NCBI RefSeq assembly: GCF_907165205.1
Contig: NC_058195.1
Span: forward strand, 31,392,936-31,456,935
DNA: 64,000 nucleotides
From: Coccinella septempunctata
Taxonomy: Eukaryota; Arthropoda; Insecta; Coleoptera; Coccinellidae
Direction: 5' to 3'
A model generated the notes under the pieces. The model was not told the DNA's origin. It saw nothing but the letters and a program-made list of their open reading frames with translations, and searched no databases. The position numbers and the translations under genes are program-made. Positions 18,876 through 29,853 of this stretch are shown here, piece after piece. The stretch's first letter is position 1. Every line of letters begins with the position of its first letter.

Positions 18876-21800
18876 CTAGGATGATGATGGTATTCGATAA
18901 TGACCCCAAGGTAGAGTACAATGTGAATTAGGTAGGATGTATCTTTTATCGTCTCTACTACACAATGCAATTTTCTCCTGCTCAATAGAAAAAACATCAT
19001 GACATTTAGATATTATATTTCTTTGTCTTACTAATTTAGTGTTGGAATCAATCAAGCATTTCAAGTAGTCATCGAAAGAAAGGCTTTTAATCACATTCCG
19101 CTTTATGCCTTTCACTTTTTTTATTTCCTCTTTATCAACACGAAATGAGTACATTTTTGATCTTAATCCTACGAAATCGGTCATAATCTTACCATTATTC
19201 TCATCCTTCATCAAACCCAATACTTTTTTATTGACTTGAGGAATTCCATATGGATTTCCTTTAGGATAGTCAGATGTATCAAAGCGTGTGTAGCAATCTC
19301 GTTTTATGCACTCATAGGGATTTTGATTTGATACCTCATAAGTTAAACTATCAGTATCTACATAATTCAATATACTTTCTTTGAAATTAGGTTGGAAATA
19401 ATCGTAATGAAATTCATACAAGCAAACCTTTGAAATGTCTAATACAGACATTCCTACATATATTGGTTTATCGATTGTGATTAAACGCTTTTGCAATTCA
19501 ATAGCGACTAGATTTTCTCCGAAGATCATTCTATCCTTGTAGAAAGGGCTAGAAATCAAATTCATTGCACCATATCTGCCATACCATTTGTTGACCAATT
19601 TAACTTCTCTATGCTTCCGGACGTTTTCAATCGTTTTCCCATACACAGCATTAACCATTAATTTGAAAAGATTTTTTTCAAAATTGTTCTTTGCTGTCTG
19701 CCTCAAATGTGTATTTTTGTCAATATACATTTTGAGCCAGGCAGATTGTTTGAATTGAAGAACTCTATGGACTTTTTTCAAAACAAGTCCATGACTCAAG
19801 GCTTGTTTCAACGTCCTATAATGCACGATATAATTTTTTTTATGATAAAGGGTAGTTAATAATTTAGGCAACTTTGATCCAGGTGGGATACGTGATTCCG
19901 CACAGAATGGCAAGTCTTTGTGCTTGTCGTGTATTTCGGCGGGATATTCCAAATCAACCTCTAAAATATATCCCTCGGGAGCATCATCAGGTATTTGTGT
20001 AATATCTATATTTGTGTCTGTCCACTTGAATCCCCCATATGGCAAAAACTGACTCATAGCCCAACCATATAAGTTATTCACATCTAAGTAGAGTAAATAC
20101 TTTTCAGGTTCATTAACATCGAATTTTGGCCCCATATATTTGTTATTAGCCGTAGAGTATCTGTTTGAACACTGACTTATTCCACCTCTTATACCGTTTT
20201 CTATGAATAGTAATATGTCAATATCTTTAATGATTTCTAATTTGATTTTTGTTGTTTTAAGCATACATTGAAAGGTATAACCCGGAAGGGTGTAAAAATG
20301 AATAGGATCTAATTCATACTCTTTTATACAGCTATTGCGGAATTGTTCAAACACATCGGCTAAAAGCATAATATCAGTTTTAAGATATAACATCATATAA
20401 TCTTTCAATGATTGACAATTGAATGTGGACCATATTAGTTGAGCGTGTAGATATTGTTCATCACTTATCTCTTCATAATTCAATTTGTTGTAGAATTTCT
20501 CAATGGACGGTAGACATGTATCATTCAATTTATCAACACTACTAATATAGTCATAGGGAAACACACCTTTTTTAGTCAAAAGTTTGAATGCATCATCATT
20601 ATAGTCGAAAAATTGTTTTTTCAATTCAATAAACTGATTCAATGAAAGATATGAGGCTAAATTCTCTAGCGAACTGTTGAGAAAACGTAAACTGTCAATG
20701 AACCTGAATTGTATTTGAGTATTTTCATCATATTTCTTAAAACTAATATATTTTTCTTTATTTAATGGTAGAAGAGAAACGCGGCCCTGTTTTGCAATCT
20801 CCTTTATAAGAAAATGTGCGTCATATCCACCTAGATTATGGAAAACTACTGGTATGATAAAAGACTTTTTGAAATTGAGATTACAACTATTGTGAGCCCA
20901 CCCGCGGCACACTCCAGTAAAGTGATCATGGTCCATGACTATTTTATCATCCGCTTTGAATGTTTTCTCACATATATGGCATACAACTCGACTATGTGAA
21001 CCAGTTGAGTTTATGGGTTTCACATGATTAATTATTTTGCATAACCTATCTGCAATCTCACACAATTTATTCGAGAACCATTCCATGCAATCAACCCCAG
21101 TATAGCTCTCATAATATGACGGTACAATGTCCTCATAAGAACTTTTCAAAAAAAAACCTGCGCTGATAGGTTTGTGTTCTTGATACTTTAAACAACTCAA
21201 ATTTATATCATTGATTGGTTTCAAATATGACTCAAAGTCACAATACATTACAAAAGGACTTCTCTGTTTGTATCTGTAATTTGTAAAACTAACATGAGAC
21301 TTTTCTGGAAACTGTATGTGACATGGCTCATGATTCGAGCACAATTCGATATGTTTCCCTAGTTTTTCTTCTGTAGTGAAATAATTAAGACATTGATCGC
21401 ATATGAACTTATTTTTCTTAGACTTACTAAGTTGTTTCGACACTAACCTCGACAAGTTCTTAATATACACATAATGATATTCTATTTTGGCATCAATAGG
21501 AGCATTTTTTCCATCATCAATATGGTTATATATATTCTGAATTAGAAGTAAATTGGCATGTCTTTGTGGAATTTTGGATTTGCAGATACGAGATGGAACT
21601 ACAATGAAATCATCATTTTTAACCATTTGCAGTGAGAAAACATTCACTGAAACATTATTCAACATTTCAAACCTCTCTATATCTTTAAGTTTTATAGGAA
21701 AATCTATACCATCACAATTAAAAATAGTGCTTGGGTGGGGATATGATGACACTCTATCAGAGTGGGAAGATGCTGGATGTAAGCATGCAGTAATACTCCA

Positions 21801-22559
21801 CAAAAAACAACATTGATCATTGTTTTTGATATTAATGCATGCTTTTTTGGCCGCAATTTTTTCAGGAAGATTGATGAATGAACTACCTCCATTACCCATT
21901 TCCACCTTATTCATATTGACTTCTAATGAAACAATTGATTGAAGAGCAAAACCACTCTCTTTCTCTTGAAATTCTTCAAGTTTTTGTTTGATTATGTTTA
22001 AAGCATTCCTTTCAAACCAATCGTTTAAATCTGTTCCCCCATCAATTGTTGCATTTTGTGTAGGGAAATATTTGAAATCGAGTAGCTCATCATCACCACT
22101 TTTTTTAATGAATTGTCCGCAAAATACTAAATTCACTTTAACAATTCCAATACTGCTTATTGCATTTCTAATTCTATGTTTGAAAAGATGAAATGCATCA
22201 TCGAAAAATTCTTCAACGACCGTATGCTTTAAATTGATTATAACCCCAGTTCTTATTCTTGATTCAAATGCTGATTGAACATCCTCCCATTTCACCCGAT
22301 TACTTCTTACACTTCGTATTCCCTCACCTCTATGCGCATCAAAGGATTTTAGTTGAATTTTGAATCTTTTCAAATGGCAAATGGCAGATTGAATGCTGAA
22401 TTTTTGTCCGTGATGAGTATTTTTCATTAAATTTTTTAATAAACGAATATGTTTGTTAATCAAATTGATCCATTTTTTTCTAATCATGATGTCATTTTCG
22501 TGAAACAGAAGATTCATTGCATTATGGAATAAATCAATATTACATACCTCCATCTTCAC
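18876..22559 (-). CDS. polB: Protein-primed DNA polymerase B (pPolB)
   Basis: 1227 aa and open throughout. A CxxC zinc finger begins at about Cys387. The 3'-5' exonuclease follows with DFESY (about 441), NLGGYDAHF (Exo II) and YLKTDIMLLAD (Exo III). An HNH-like segment (HICEKTF...DHDHFTG...AHNSCNL) lies between about 520 and 560. Polymerase motifs are DVNNLYG (A, about 826), KLMVNAVYGKT (B) and DTDS (C, about 1068). It replicates the linear element from protein-primed ends. It overlaps the preceding 102-aa gene by 4 bp (ATGA). The long N-terminal domain is typical of Polinton polymerases. Unlike unit C, no break is present. Confidence 0.95.
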   Translation of the reverse strand: MKMEVCNIDLFHNAMNLLFHENDIMIRKKWINLINKHIRLLKNLMKNTHHGQKFSIQSAICHLKRFKIQLKSFDAHRGEGIRSVRSNRVKWEDVQSAFESRIRTGVIINLKHTVVEEFFDDAFHLFKHRIRNAISSIGIVKVNLVFCGQFIKKSGDDELLDFKYFPTQNATIDGGTDLNDWFERNALNIIKQKLEEFQEKESGFALQSIVSLEVNMNKVEMGNGGSSFINLPEKIAAKKACINIKNNDQCCFLWSITACLHPASSHSDRVSSYPHPSTIFNCDGIDFPIKLKDIERFEMLNNVSVNVFSLQMVKNDDFIVVPSRICKSKIPQRHANLLLIQNIYNHIDDGKNAPIDAKIEYHYVYIKNLSRLVSKQLSKSKKNKFICDQCLNYFTTEEKLGKHIELCSNHEPCHIQFPEKSHVSFTNYRYKQRSPFVMYCDFESYLKPINDINLSCLKYQEHKPISAGFFLKSSYEDIVPSYYESYTGVDCMEWFSNKLCEIADRLCKIINHVKPINSTGSHSRVVCHICEKTFKADDKIVMDHDHFTGVCRGWAHNSCNLNFKKSFIIPVVFHNLGGYDAHFLIKEIAKQGRVSLLPLNKEKYISFKKYDENTQIQFRFIDSLRFLNSSLENLASYLSLNQFIELKKQFFDYNDDAFKLLTKKGVFPYDYISSVDKLNDTCLPSIEKFYNKLNYEEISDEQYLHAQLIWSTFNCQSLKDYMMLYLKTDIMLLADVFEQFRNSCIKEYELDPIHFYTLPGYTFQCMLKTTKIKLEIIKDIDILLFIENGIRGGISQCSNRYSTANNKYMGPKFDVNEPEKYLLYLDVNNLYGWAMSQFLPYGGFKWTDTNIDITQIPDDAPEGYILEVDLEYPAEIHDKHKDLPFCAESRIPPGSKLPKLLTTLYHKKNYIVHYRTLKQALSHGLVLKKVHRVLQFKQSAWLKMYIDKNTHLRQTAKNNFEKNLFKLMVNAVYGKTIENVRKHREVKLVNKWYGRYGAMNLISSPFYKDRMIFGENLVAIELQKRLITIDKPIYVGMSVLDISKVCLYEFHYDYFQPNFKESILNYVDTDSLTYEVSNQNPYECIKRDCYTRFDTSDYPKGNPYGIPQVNKKVLGLMKDENNGKIMTDFVGLRSKMYSFRVDKEEIKKVKGIKRNVIKSLSFDDYLKCLIDSNTKLVRQRNIISKCHDVFSIEQEKIALCSRDDKRYILPNSHCTLPWGHYRIPSSS

Positions 22560-22864
22560 AATTGGACAATCTCAAAGAGTTGAACTGGTTTATATTTCGG
22601 TATTTCCTTCACCCCAAGGAATTTGATTCCAAACCCAGCTCCACTGAATTCCTTTATGACTTGCTTCAGATGGTCGTTTGCTCGTTTCGGTAGAAATATA
22701 CACTTTTCTTCCAACTCCAAGAGAATAGATTCCCCGAATCTAGTCTTCAGTAATTTTGCATCAATTATTCGATGGACTTCACCCACTATCAAATCCTTAA
22801 GTGATGCAATTGGTTTCTGGTGCTGTGAAAGTGAACCACACTGGTTAATTTTTGTCAGATCCAT
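22556..22864 (-). CDS. 102-aa protein upstream of polymerase
   Basis: Starts the polymerase block and overlaps polB by 4 bp. Beta-rich central part with LKDLIVGEVHRI, LLKTRFGESILLEL and FLPKRAND, resembling OB-fold single-strand DNA-binding proteins; the C-terminus holds GIKFLGVKEI. An ssDNA-binding helper of replication is a reasonable inference from the fold pattern and position, not proven. Confidence 0.6.
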   Translation of the reverse strand: MDLTKINQCGSLSQHQKPIASLKDLIVGEVHRIIDAKLLKTRFGESILLELEEKCIFLPKRANDHLKQVIKEFSGAGFGIKFLGVKEIPKYKPVQLFEIVQL

Positions 22865-23140
22865 TGTTATAATTTTTATTGTTTTTTTTTATTTTATGCT
22901 GAAATAAATTTCAAATATTTAAGAATATTTCCATCGCTACAAAGTTTGAATACTTACATTGGAAAATGAGATTCGTCACAAAAATTCACTGAAGAAAAAC
23001 AATTCCTTATTACTCTATGGACTGCAACAAACTCTGTGATATTTCTTTTTTCATCAAAGTCAGAGCAACTGAGAATTGAAGACTGATGTTGGAATGGCAG
23101 TTCTATTCTTTTTATATTCTTCTCGACCCTTTTTCCCCAC
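22865..23140 (-). promoter_or_regulatory. Leader of the polymerase block
   Basis: No ORF of its own. It lies between the 102-aa start and the right inverted repeat and likely holds the promoter; no specific box can be assigned. Confidence 0.35.
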
Positions 23141-24039
23141 CATCATGGCCCTTCTTACCATTCAAAAAAATAACCAGACTGTTTTCGTTATAAAAGATCT
23201 GCATCAAACGAATCTGAACTGAAGACCAATTAAATCTTTTATTTATTACGGTGAGAAACGCCACTCGACAGGTGTATCGAGAAGAATTGAGGGATAGCTC
23301 CGCCCTTTGTCATTAAACACAATAAACCTTCAGCCCCCATTAGCGGTCATAATGTACCAATTTTGGGACAAAGGGAATGAGTAAACCTGTCATTCTTATC
23401 ACATGAGGCGGAATGCAGACTGACATCTTCGAATACCTATAGCACCAAAACTATTTCGAATAGGTAAAATTTACATTTTTATTACGGTTAGAATCCACAG
23501 GTATATTGGGGAGTAAAAGAGTGACCATTAATTCAGATAATTGTCATTTTATGATAAAAGACCCAAACTGATAGTTTTCTCGAAACATCCTCATAGATAA
23601 GAAAAAAAAACCCTGTCAAAGGAATCTCATCTATTATACTGAATTATTGCCGATCTTTATTTTTTTTTTTTCCGGCATGCAAAGACACCCTTATTTAAAC
23701 AATAAAAGACCCAAACGTTTTTCTCGGAACATCTCCACAGATGAGAAAAAAAAAAACCTCTGTCAAAGGAACAAAGAAACATTTCCAATTTTATCTATTA
23801 TACGAAATCATGGACCAGATTTATAGCTTCTTCCTTTCACGCACACAGAGACACCACCCTTAATTAAACAACGATTTTTTCATCTAACTCTGAAAAATAT
23901 TCATCAATCAATCTAATAACACACCAGTATAACATTTCATAATCCAACCACATAATGTTCAAGTACTCCGAATCATACTTTGTCGGATTACTCTTCATTC
24001 GCCATTGAAGTGGTTCAGAATCTGCTTACCTAACCTACT
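23141..24039 (-). repeat. Polinton right terminal inverted repeat
   Basis: About 900 bp, the inverse of 8614-9513. It ends CCTACT at 24039 and is followed by the ATCCTC target duplication. Confidence 0.9.
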
Positions 24040-24045
24040 ATCCTC

Positions 24046-24296
24046 GAACAAGACTGAAGAAATGAAGAATAAGCCTGTGAAGGTCCAGACGTGTGATGTG
24101 AAAAAAAATGGAGTCAAATCAGATGTTAATGAACCTGTAAACGTATGGGCGAAGAAATCATGGACGAGTCTCTTCAAGAAAGAGGAACCCACGACAAATG
24201 GAGAGTTAGTGACTGAACGCAGTGATGAGAAATTTAAATCGTTGGACACTGTTGAAAAAAGCAGAACTATTGATCCAGCCACTCACAGACTAGCAG
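24046..24296 (+). CDS. USP10: USP10 exon 2, 3' part (unit A)
   Basis: Resumes in frame at GAACAAGACTGAAG after the Polinton target repeat and ends at a GTTAG donor at 24297. It encodes the second half of the low-complexity N-terminal region. Confidence 0.85.
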
Positions 24297-24452
24297 GTTA
24301 GTTGTTGAAGAGACTTTGATTAAATTTTTTGAGTAGATAAACGTTTTAGGTTTCACATAGTCAGTTGTTTGAGTTGAAGAATCAATTATTTTTGTTGTGA
24401 TATCAATAAACTTTTTCTATATTTGTTACTCAACATTTCATTTTATTTCCAG

Positions 24453-24951
24453 AATTTCTATCGAACTTCGAAATTGATGGAAAAAGTGCTAATCTACAAC
24501 CAAGAGGCTTAATCAATAGGAGCAATTATTGCTACATCAATTCGATTTTACAAGCCTTGCTGGCCTGCCCACCTTTATGCAATCTGCTGATAGGACTTTC
24601 GAAGAATTTGACGGAGAATGGACACGGCCTACCACCCATCATAAAGAACATGTAAGTTTTATAACAATCCTTCGCTTTGACAGCATCTAAATCAATTTGA
24701 AATCTTCCAGGTGCAAATTCATCAATAAATTCGAGAAGCTGCCCGATTCCTACCTAAACCGTATATCGAAAAGGAACAAGAAGAAACAGGGGAGTTTCGA
24801 CTTCTCCTGCGGCGACTCGATCGAAGCCTCTTCGATCTACACCATCCTGAATGATACCAGAAGCGACTCGTTTCTTGTCGAGGGACGTCAAGAGGACGCT
24901 GAGGAATTTTTGGGTCTACTGCTGAACGGACTGAAGGACGAAATGATGAAT
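24453..24951 (+). CDS. USP10: USP10 exons 3 and 4 (unit A)
   Basis: Exon 3 (24453-24651) carries the Cys box (RGLINRSNYCYINSILQAL) and exon 4 (24711-24951) the GRQEDAEEFLGLLLNGL segment of the USP fold. Both splice phases match the unit B copy, with an intron of 59 bp between them. Confidence 0.9.
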
Positions 24952-25376
24952 GTAAGTAGTCGAAATTATTGATTAATCGCATGACTCTTGGTTAAACATG
25001 ATGAACGAGAACACTTGACTCGGTTTCGCAATTTTTAATTAAGATATTTGTTGATACGCGTGTTTCCGGTTTCATATCATTAAACTCATGTTGAAATCGG
25101 AGATAGGCGGAAATTTAATTGATCGTTTACAATTGGTATACTTTGTTTTTGGGCTGAGGATATTTCTAGGATTTTTCAAACATCTAAACGTTTACCTTTA
25201 TCACCTTTATGTACAATTTTTACATGATAGAAATCTACGAAGTGGTTGGGAGTTATACAGAGATTAGAGAAACCAGTTGTTGATTTAATCTGCAGAATAG
25301 ATCTTTACCATTGAAAAATATTCATCTTAAATTCTTCTTATTGGTACATACGAGGATATATTGAAAAATTCTTAGT
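24952..25376 (+). other. Intron 4 of USP10, 5' part
   Basis: Apart from the mariner remnant that follows, nothing recognisable; same sequence in unit B. Confidence 0.5.
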
Positions 25377-26570
25377 CTACTATAGAACGAAACAAAATTT
25401 CAATGTCAAAATATTTTATTAATCAACATACTCTCCTCTTAATTGGATATGCATTTATTACAAAAAACCTGCAACGTCTCTAGACCTTTCAAAAAGATGT
25501 TTCTTCTTGCTCTCAAAACCAGAACTCCACAGCTTTTATAACCTCCTCGTTGAAAGAAAATTTACGACCTTTTAAACGTTCTTTCTGTTGAGGAAAGAGA
25601 TTATAGTCGGATGGAGCCAAATCTGGTGAATAAAGGGGGTGTTCTAGTAATTCAAACTCTTGATCACGGATTTTTTTCATGGCAACATTAGATTTGTGTG
25701 CAGGGGCGTTGTCCTGCAAAAACAAAACACCTTTGGATAGCTTTCCGGGTTTTTTCTCCTCAATTTTTTCCCGTAGAATGGTCAGAAATGTCTAATAGTA
25801 ATCTCCGGTTATAGTTCTACCCTTATCCAAAAAATCAATCATGGTTACTCCATGCCAATCCCAAAAAACTGAAACAAGAACTTTTCTTGCCGATTTTTGG
25901 ACGATTTTGGGTCTTGAAGAACCAGAGTTTTGCCATTTCATCGATTTTTGCTTCGTTTCTGGATCGTAGAAATGTACCCAAATCTCATCCATAGTAACAA
26001 TTAGGTCTACATCGTTTTCAAATCGAGCACAGATCGAACGCGATGCTTTTACCCTCGCACGCTTTAGGTCAACATTCAAACATTTGGGGATCCATTTTGC
26101 AGCAATTTTTCTCACGTCCAAATTGACGTAAACTATATGATGAACGCGTTCGCATGAAATATTCAGTGCTTCAGATATCCGTTTTAGCCTAATTCGACGG
26201 TCTGATAAAATCATGTCATGAACTGCATCGATATTCTCGGAGACTCACACATAAACTGTTTTTCCCGATCGGTCATCATCTTCAATGGAAAATTTACCTC
26301 TTTTGAAGCTTGCAGTCCAATTTTTCACGGTCGCATACGGAGGATATTGATCATCAAGGATATTAAGCATATCTTCGTAAATCTGCTTACCCCGTAACCA
26401 TTTTAAATACACGTACTTGACGATGGCTCGATACTCAAATTTTTCGATTTTCACAATTTCGGTGGACATCTTCTTTCTTTTGATTTATTGCGTAACTCTG
26501 GTTTACTTTTTTGACTTCAAACTTCACACTGACACTTCTGATGAGTTATTTTGTTCGTTGCTATGGTAAC
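25377..26570 (-). mobile_element. Degenerate mariner transposon in USP10 intron (unit A)
   Basis: About 1.2 kb with imperfect terminal inverted repeats (CTACTATAGAACG and GTTACCATAGCAACG types). The transposase lies on the minus strand in three open pieces: 26245-26469 (N-terminal helix-turn-helix), 25792-26214 (VTMDEIWVHFYDPE, first catalytic Asp) and 25513-25725 (FLQDNAPAHKS and SPDLAPSDY, second and third catalytic Asp, D34D type). In-frame stops separate them (for example TGA after 26245 and TAG after 25792), so the element is dead. Confidence 0.9.
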
Positions 26571-26988
26571 GCAATAATTTTTTATGCATGGAACTGGTCT
26601 ATGCTAACTAGATATCAATACATCCTCTTGTATCGACATCGATTCATTCACTCTTTTAATCTGAATATTTAAGAAATACAAACTTCCTCTACCTCCAAAG
26701 TGAACTCAACTATAGTCTTTTAAAACTCCTCACAATTAAATTGCAGTTTAAATGAATGCTGAATTGAATTTTGAAAATGAAAATGATGTTATATGTACCA
26801 ATAAGAAGAATTTAAGATCAATATTTTTTAATGGCAACAAATAGTTCAATTAAAATTGTGAAACTTAGTCAAGTATTTCCTTCTCTTCTTTTATTATTCG
26901 AATGTACGTGGTGTTTGGCATAAGTTCACATTATTACATTCAAAATATTATTGCTTGTCGTATCTCACAACTTTTTTTGTCCTTTCAG
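26571..26988 (+). other. Intron 4 of USP10, 3' part
   Basis: No gene. Ends in a TTTCAG acceptor at 26988. An in-frame extension to 26902 is probably intronic. Confidence 0.5.
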
Positions 26989-27690
26989 ATAATCGAATCC
27001 TGCAAAACTGAGAACAAAATAGAAATGAATCACGACTCCGAAGACTGGAAACAAATGGGACCAAAGAACAAGCGTAACATCACGAGAAAGGTTCAATTCG
27101 ACAAAACTCCAATCAGCGACATATTCGCCGGACTCTTGTGCTCAAAGATCCACAAAACGGGAGATGAATCCACAGAAAACATACAGCCGTTCCTGACTCT
27201 TCAGCTGAACATCAGGACGGCCAAAACCATCACGGAAGCCCTGGAACAGCTGACGATAAAGAATCAACTTGAAGGAATAACTTCGGCCAAGACGAATCAA
27301 AAGGTGGAAGCGTGGCAGCAGGTGCTGATCGAGAAACTGCCGGCTGTTCTTGTCCTCCATCTGCAATATTTCCGTTACAATGGGAACGGATGCACGAAGA
27401 TTATGAAGAAGGTGGAGTTCCCCATCGACCGCCAGGTTGATTCCAAGATCCTGTCGGGAAAACCTAGCAGTTCTTCAGAGAAACAATACAAGCTTTTCGC
27501 TGTCGTTTACCATGAAGGTAAAGAGGCCAGCAAGGGACACTATGTGGCGGACGCGTTCCATTCTGGACATCGTACTTGGTTGAGGTTTGACGATGCAAAA
27601 GTGAGATCAGTGTCAGTGGAAAGTGTTTTGAAACCGCATGGAGACAGAGTTCCTTATCTTTTATTTTATAAAAGAGGTGATATAGTTTAA
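26989..27690 (+). CDS. USP10: USP10 exon 5, catalytic C-terminus (unit A)
   Basis: 233 aa ending at TAA. Contains SEDWKQMGPKNK, LPAVLVLHLQ, KGHYVADAF (catalytic His) and WLRFDDAKV (Asp). A Tyr replaces the Cys of unit B after VLHLQ, and Arg replaces Leu in the PIDLQV stretch. Confidence 0.9.
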   Translation: MIESCKTENKIEMNHDSEDWKQMGPKNKRNITRKVQFDKTPISDIFAGLLCSKIHKTGDESTENIQPFLTLQLNIRTAKTITEALEQLTIKNQLEGITSAKTNQKVEAWQQVLIEKLPAVLVLHLQYFRYNGNGCTKIMKKVEFPIDRQVDSKILSGKPSSSSEKQYKLFAVVYHEGKEASKGHYVADAFHSGHRTWLRFDDAKVRSVSVESVLKPHGDRVPYLLFYKRGDIV

Positions 27691-27961
27691 GGTGTATAAA
27701 TTGAACTATAGAATAATAAATTTGTACATATTAGCGAAAAGGATCGACTAAAATTGTTTTTTGTTATTTTATGAGTAATGTATTGTAAATCTGAAAAATT
27801 ATAATTATATTTATGATGTTATGTAAAAATATACTATATTTTAATAAACAGACTTTATAATATATTTCCTCAGTTTTATTGAGCAGAATTTCCCCGGAAT
27901 GAACGATTGAAAAAAGCCTAAATTAGCAGTGAATGAAAAAAAAACATAGACTAAAAGATAA
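27691..27961 (+). terminator. USP10 3' UTR and polyadenylation region
   Basis: AT-rich with AATAAA at 27843-27848, then sequence up to the Helitron start. Confidence 0.6.
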
Positions 27962-29853
27962 TCTATATATTAATAAAAGAGGATCTATGGTTTACTTCAA
28001 AATGCTTTATTTGTTGTGTTTATTATTGTAAGGGCAAGGTTTATACAGGGTGTCCCGTAAAGACCACGTCAATCTAAAACGGAAAGTAGATCAGAATGTA
28101 CTCAACCTGATGTGAAAAAATCGTTCATATGAAAGTCTCACAGTTTTCGAGATATTTGATGTTTTATGAAAATGTTGAATTTTTTCACTTAAACTGCTTT
28201 CTCTCTTGCGGAAGCTACAATTAAATACTTTTCGTATCAGTTTTTTTCCGTAAATTTTGTTGAATGATTACTCCAATTCATGCAATGAAAAATACCACGA
28301 AATATTATACAGGGATTCTAGAAAAAAAAATTGAAATTCATGTTCTGAACGAAGTGTTTTTTTGTGCTGAATTCTATCTGACGTGGTATAAAAAAAAGAC
28401 ACTAGACCTTTTCTGCATATTACGTTGAAATGTTGCCTATTCTGTGAGGATTCCGAAAAGGTAAAATACAGGTGATAACCTTCGTCACGAAAAAAGATAT
28501 TTGAATGTTTATCGAGAATGGAACATTTCTATGAAAAACTGCTTTTCTCACCTTTTCCATAAATACTTTAATTTTGCACTTCCTGCTGAAAATATTCAAT
28601 CAACAAATCAACAAAATGTTATTAAGATGCTAATTCACTGAATGAGTTTTATTATTTCTTTTTCTTTGCCTAAAGAACTCTCGAACATCGATATGATGTG
28701 ATGCGATTCAATGATTCACCAGACTTAAATCCTCTGGAATTTTTTACTGGGGTTTTTTGAAAAAAGGAAATTTATTCGAATCCCATAAGAGATGAAGCAC
28801 ACCGCATTCGTATTTCAGCAGCCAAAATAGCGGTGAGAAGTTTGTATGGTTTTAAAAAAGGTATTTCTCAATAGATGATGGGCATGTATTAGCGAAGGGG
28901 GTGGTCATTTTGAGCATTTGCTCTCATAAGAATCCTGAATTTTTATTATTGATATTTTTATGAAGTTTCTTCACAATAGATTTGTTGATGTTGAAGGTCC
29001 TGTGCGTTATTATTATTATATCATTGCAATTAAAGAAAAAAACAGAATAATTTCATTTTATAAGAAATTTAATGACTAACTGACATTTTTCAAGCGAATC
29101 ATTCAATATGTTACAGCAGAATCTGCAAAATGAAAGAATTTGTGGAAAAGGTGACAAAATCAGTTTTTCACAGAAATGCTCCATTCTCGATAAACATTCA
29201 AATACCTTTTTTCGTGACGAAGGTTATCACCCGTATTTTACCTTTTCGGAATCCTCACAAAATGGGCAACTTTTCAACGTAATATGCAGAAAAGGTCTAG
29301 TGTCTTTTTTTTATACCACGTCAGATAGAATTCAGCACAAAAAAACACTTCCTTCAGAACATGAATTTTAATTTTTTTTTTCAGAATCCCTGTATAATAT
29401 TTTGTGGTATTTTTCATTGCATGAATTGAGGTAATCATTCAACAAAATTTACGGAAAAAAAACTGATTCGAAAAGTATTTAATTGTAGCTTCCGCAAGAG
29501 AGAAAGCATTTTAAGTGAAAAAATTCGACATTTTCATAAAACATCAAATATCTCGAAAACTGTGAAACTTTCATATGAACGATTTTTTCACATCAGTTAG
29601 AGCACATTCTGATCTACTTTTCGTTTTCGTTTGACGTGGTCTTTACGGGACACCCTGTATAACAAATTATTCCCAAAAAAAATTGTAGAGTACAGAAAAA
29701 AAGGCATTCCTTTTTCTTACGACCAATCGAGCAATCATAGAGTACTTATAGGTTTTCATATGCCACATTGTCACACAATCACGATGAGTTAGTTATTATT
29801 ATTTACCCTAGAAATAATTTAAATGGCAAAACTAGGTTTGCCGGGTTAGCTAG
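27962..29853 (+). mobile_element. Helitron with nested element (first of tandem pair)
   Basis: Starts TCTATATATTAATAAAAG after an A at 27961 and ends in the hairpin plus CTAG at 29853. A TA-flanked element (28046-29657) is inserted in its middle; the sister Helitron shows the empty site (ggtttaTAtaac). Confidence 0.8.
28046..29657. mobile_element. Non-autonomous Tc1/mariner-like element with long inverted repeats
   Basis: Termini CAGGGTGTCCCGTAAAGACC and complement, TA target duplication, and arms of several hundred bases (28046-28500 against 29230-29657). A second nested terminus (CAGGGATTCT, about 28313) lies inside each arm. A remnant near 28700-28830 (SPDLNPLEFF-type DDE signature) points to an IS630/Tc1-type transposase ancestor. 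Confidence 0.7.

Larger units (their letters stand above)
8614..24039. mobile_element. Maverick/Polinton element, complete (unit A)
   Basis: A 15,426-bp element with termini AGTAGG...CCTACT, ~900-bp inverted repeats and a 6-bp target duplication ATCCTC (8608-8613 and 24040-24045). The empty site is visible in unit B at the same place in exon 2. These are the defining marks of Polintons. Gene content includes protein-primed DNA polymerase B, RVE integrase with chromodomain, packaging ATPase, adenain-like protease, and major and minor capsid proteins. The integrase frame has a nonsense codon; the other core frames are open. Related elements with capsid genes are now classed as adintoviruses. 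Confidence 0.97.
3328..27690 (+). pseudogene. USP10: USP10-like ubiquitin hydrolase, unit A, interrupted by copia and Polinton
   Basis: Exons deduced from splice sites and the intact unit B copy are: exon 1 3328-3348; a possible 18-bp microexon 3415-3432; exon 2 split into 8102-8613 and 24046-24296; exon 3 24453-24651; exon 4 24711-24951; exon 5 26989-27690. A copia element sits in the intron before exon 2 and a 15.4-kb Polinton sits inside exon 2, so a transcript cannot give the normal protein without removing the Polinton. The TATA region is also deleted. Residue differences from unit B in exon 5 include Gly to Ala, Cys to Tyr, Leu to Arg and His to Arg at single sites. The catalytic-domain exons remain open. 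Family known: USP10 removes ubiquitin from p53 and other substrates in mammals. Confidence 0.85.

Noticed and set aside
29108..29371. 87-aa frame in the nested Tc1-like element
   Set aside because: It lies in the inverted arm, mirrors the other arm and shows no transposase motif.
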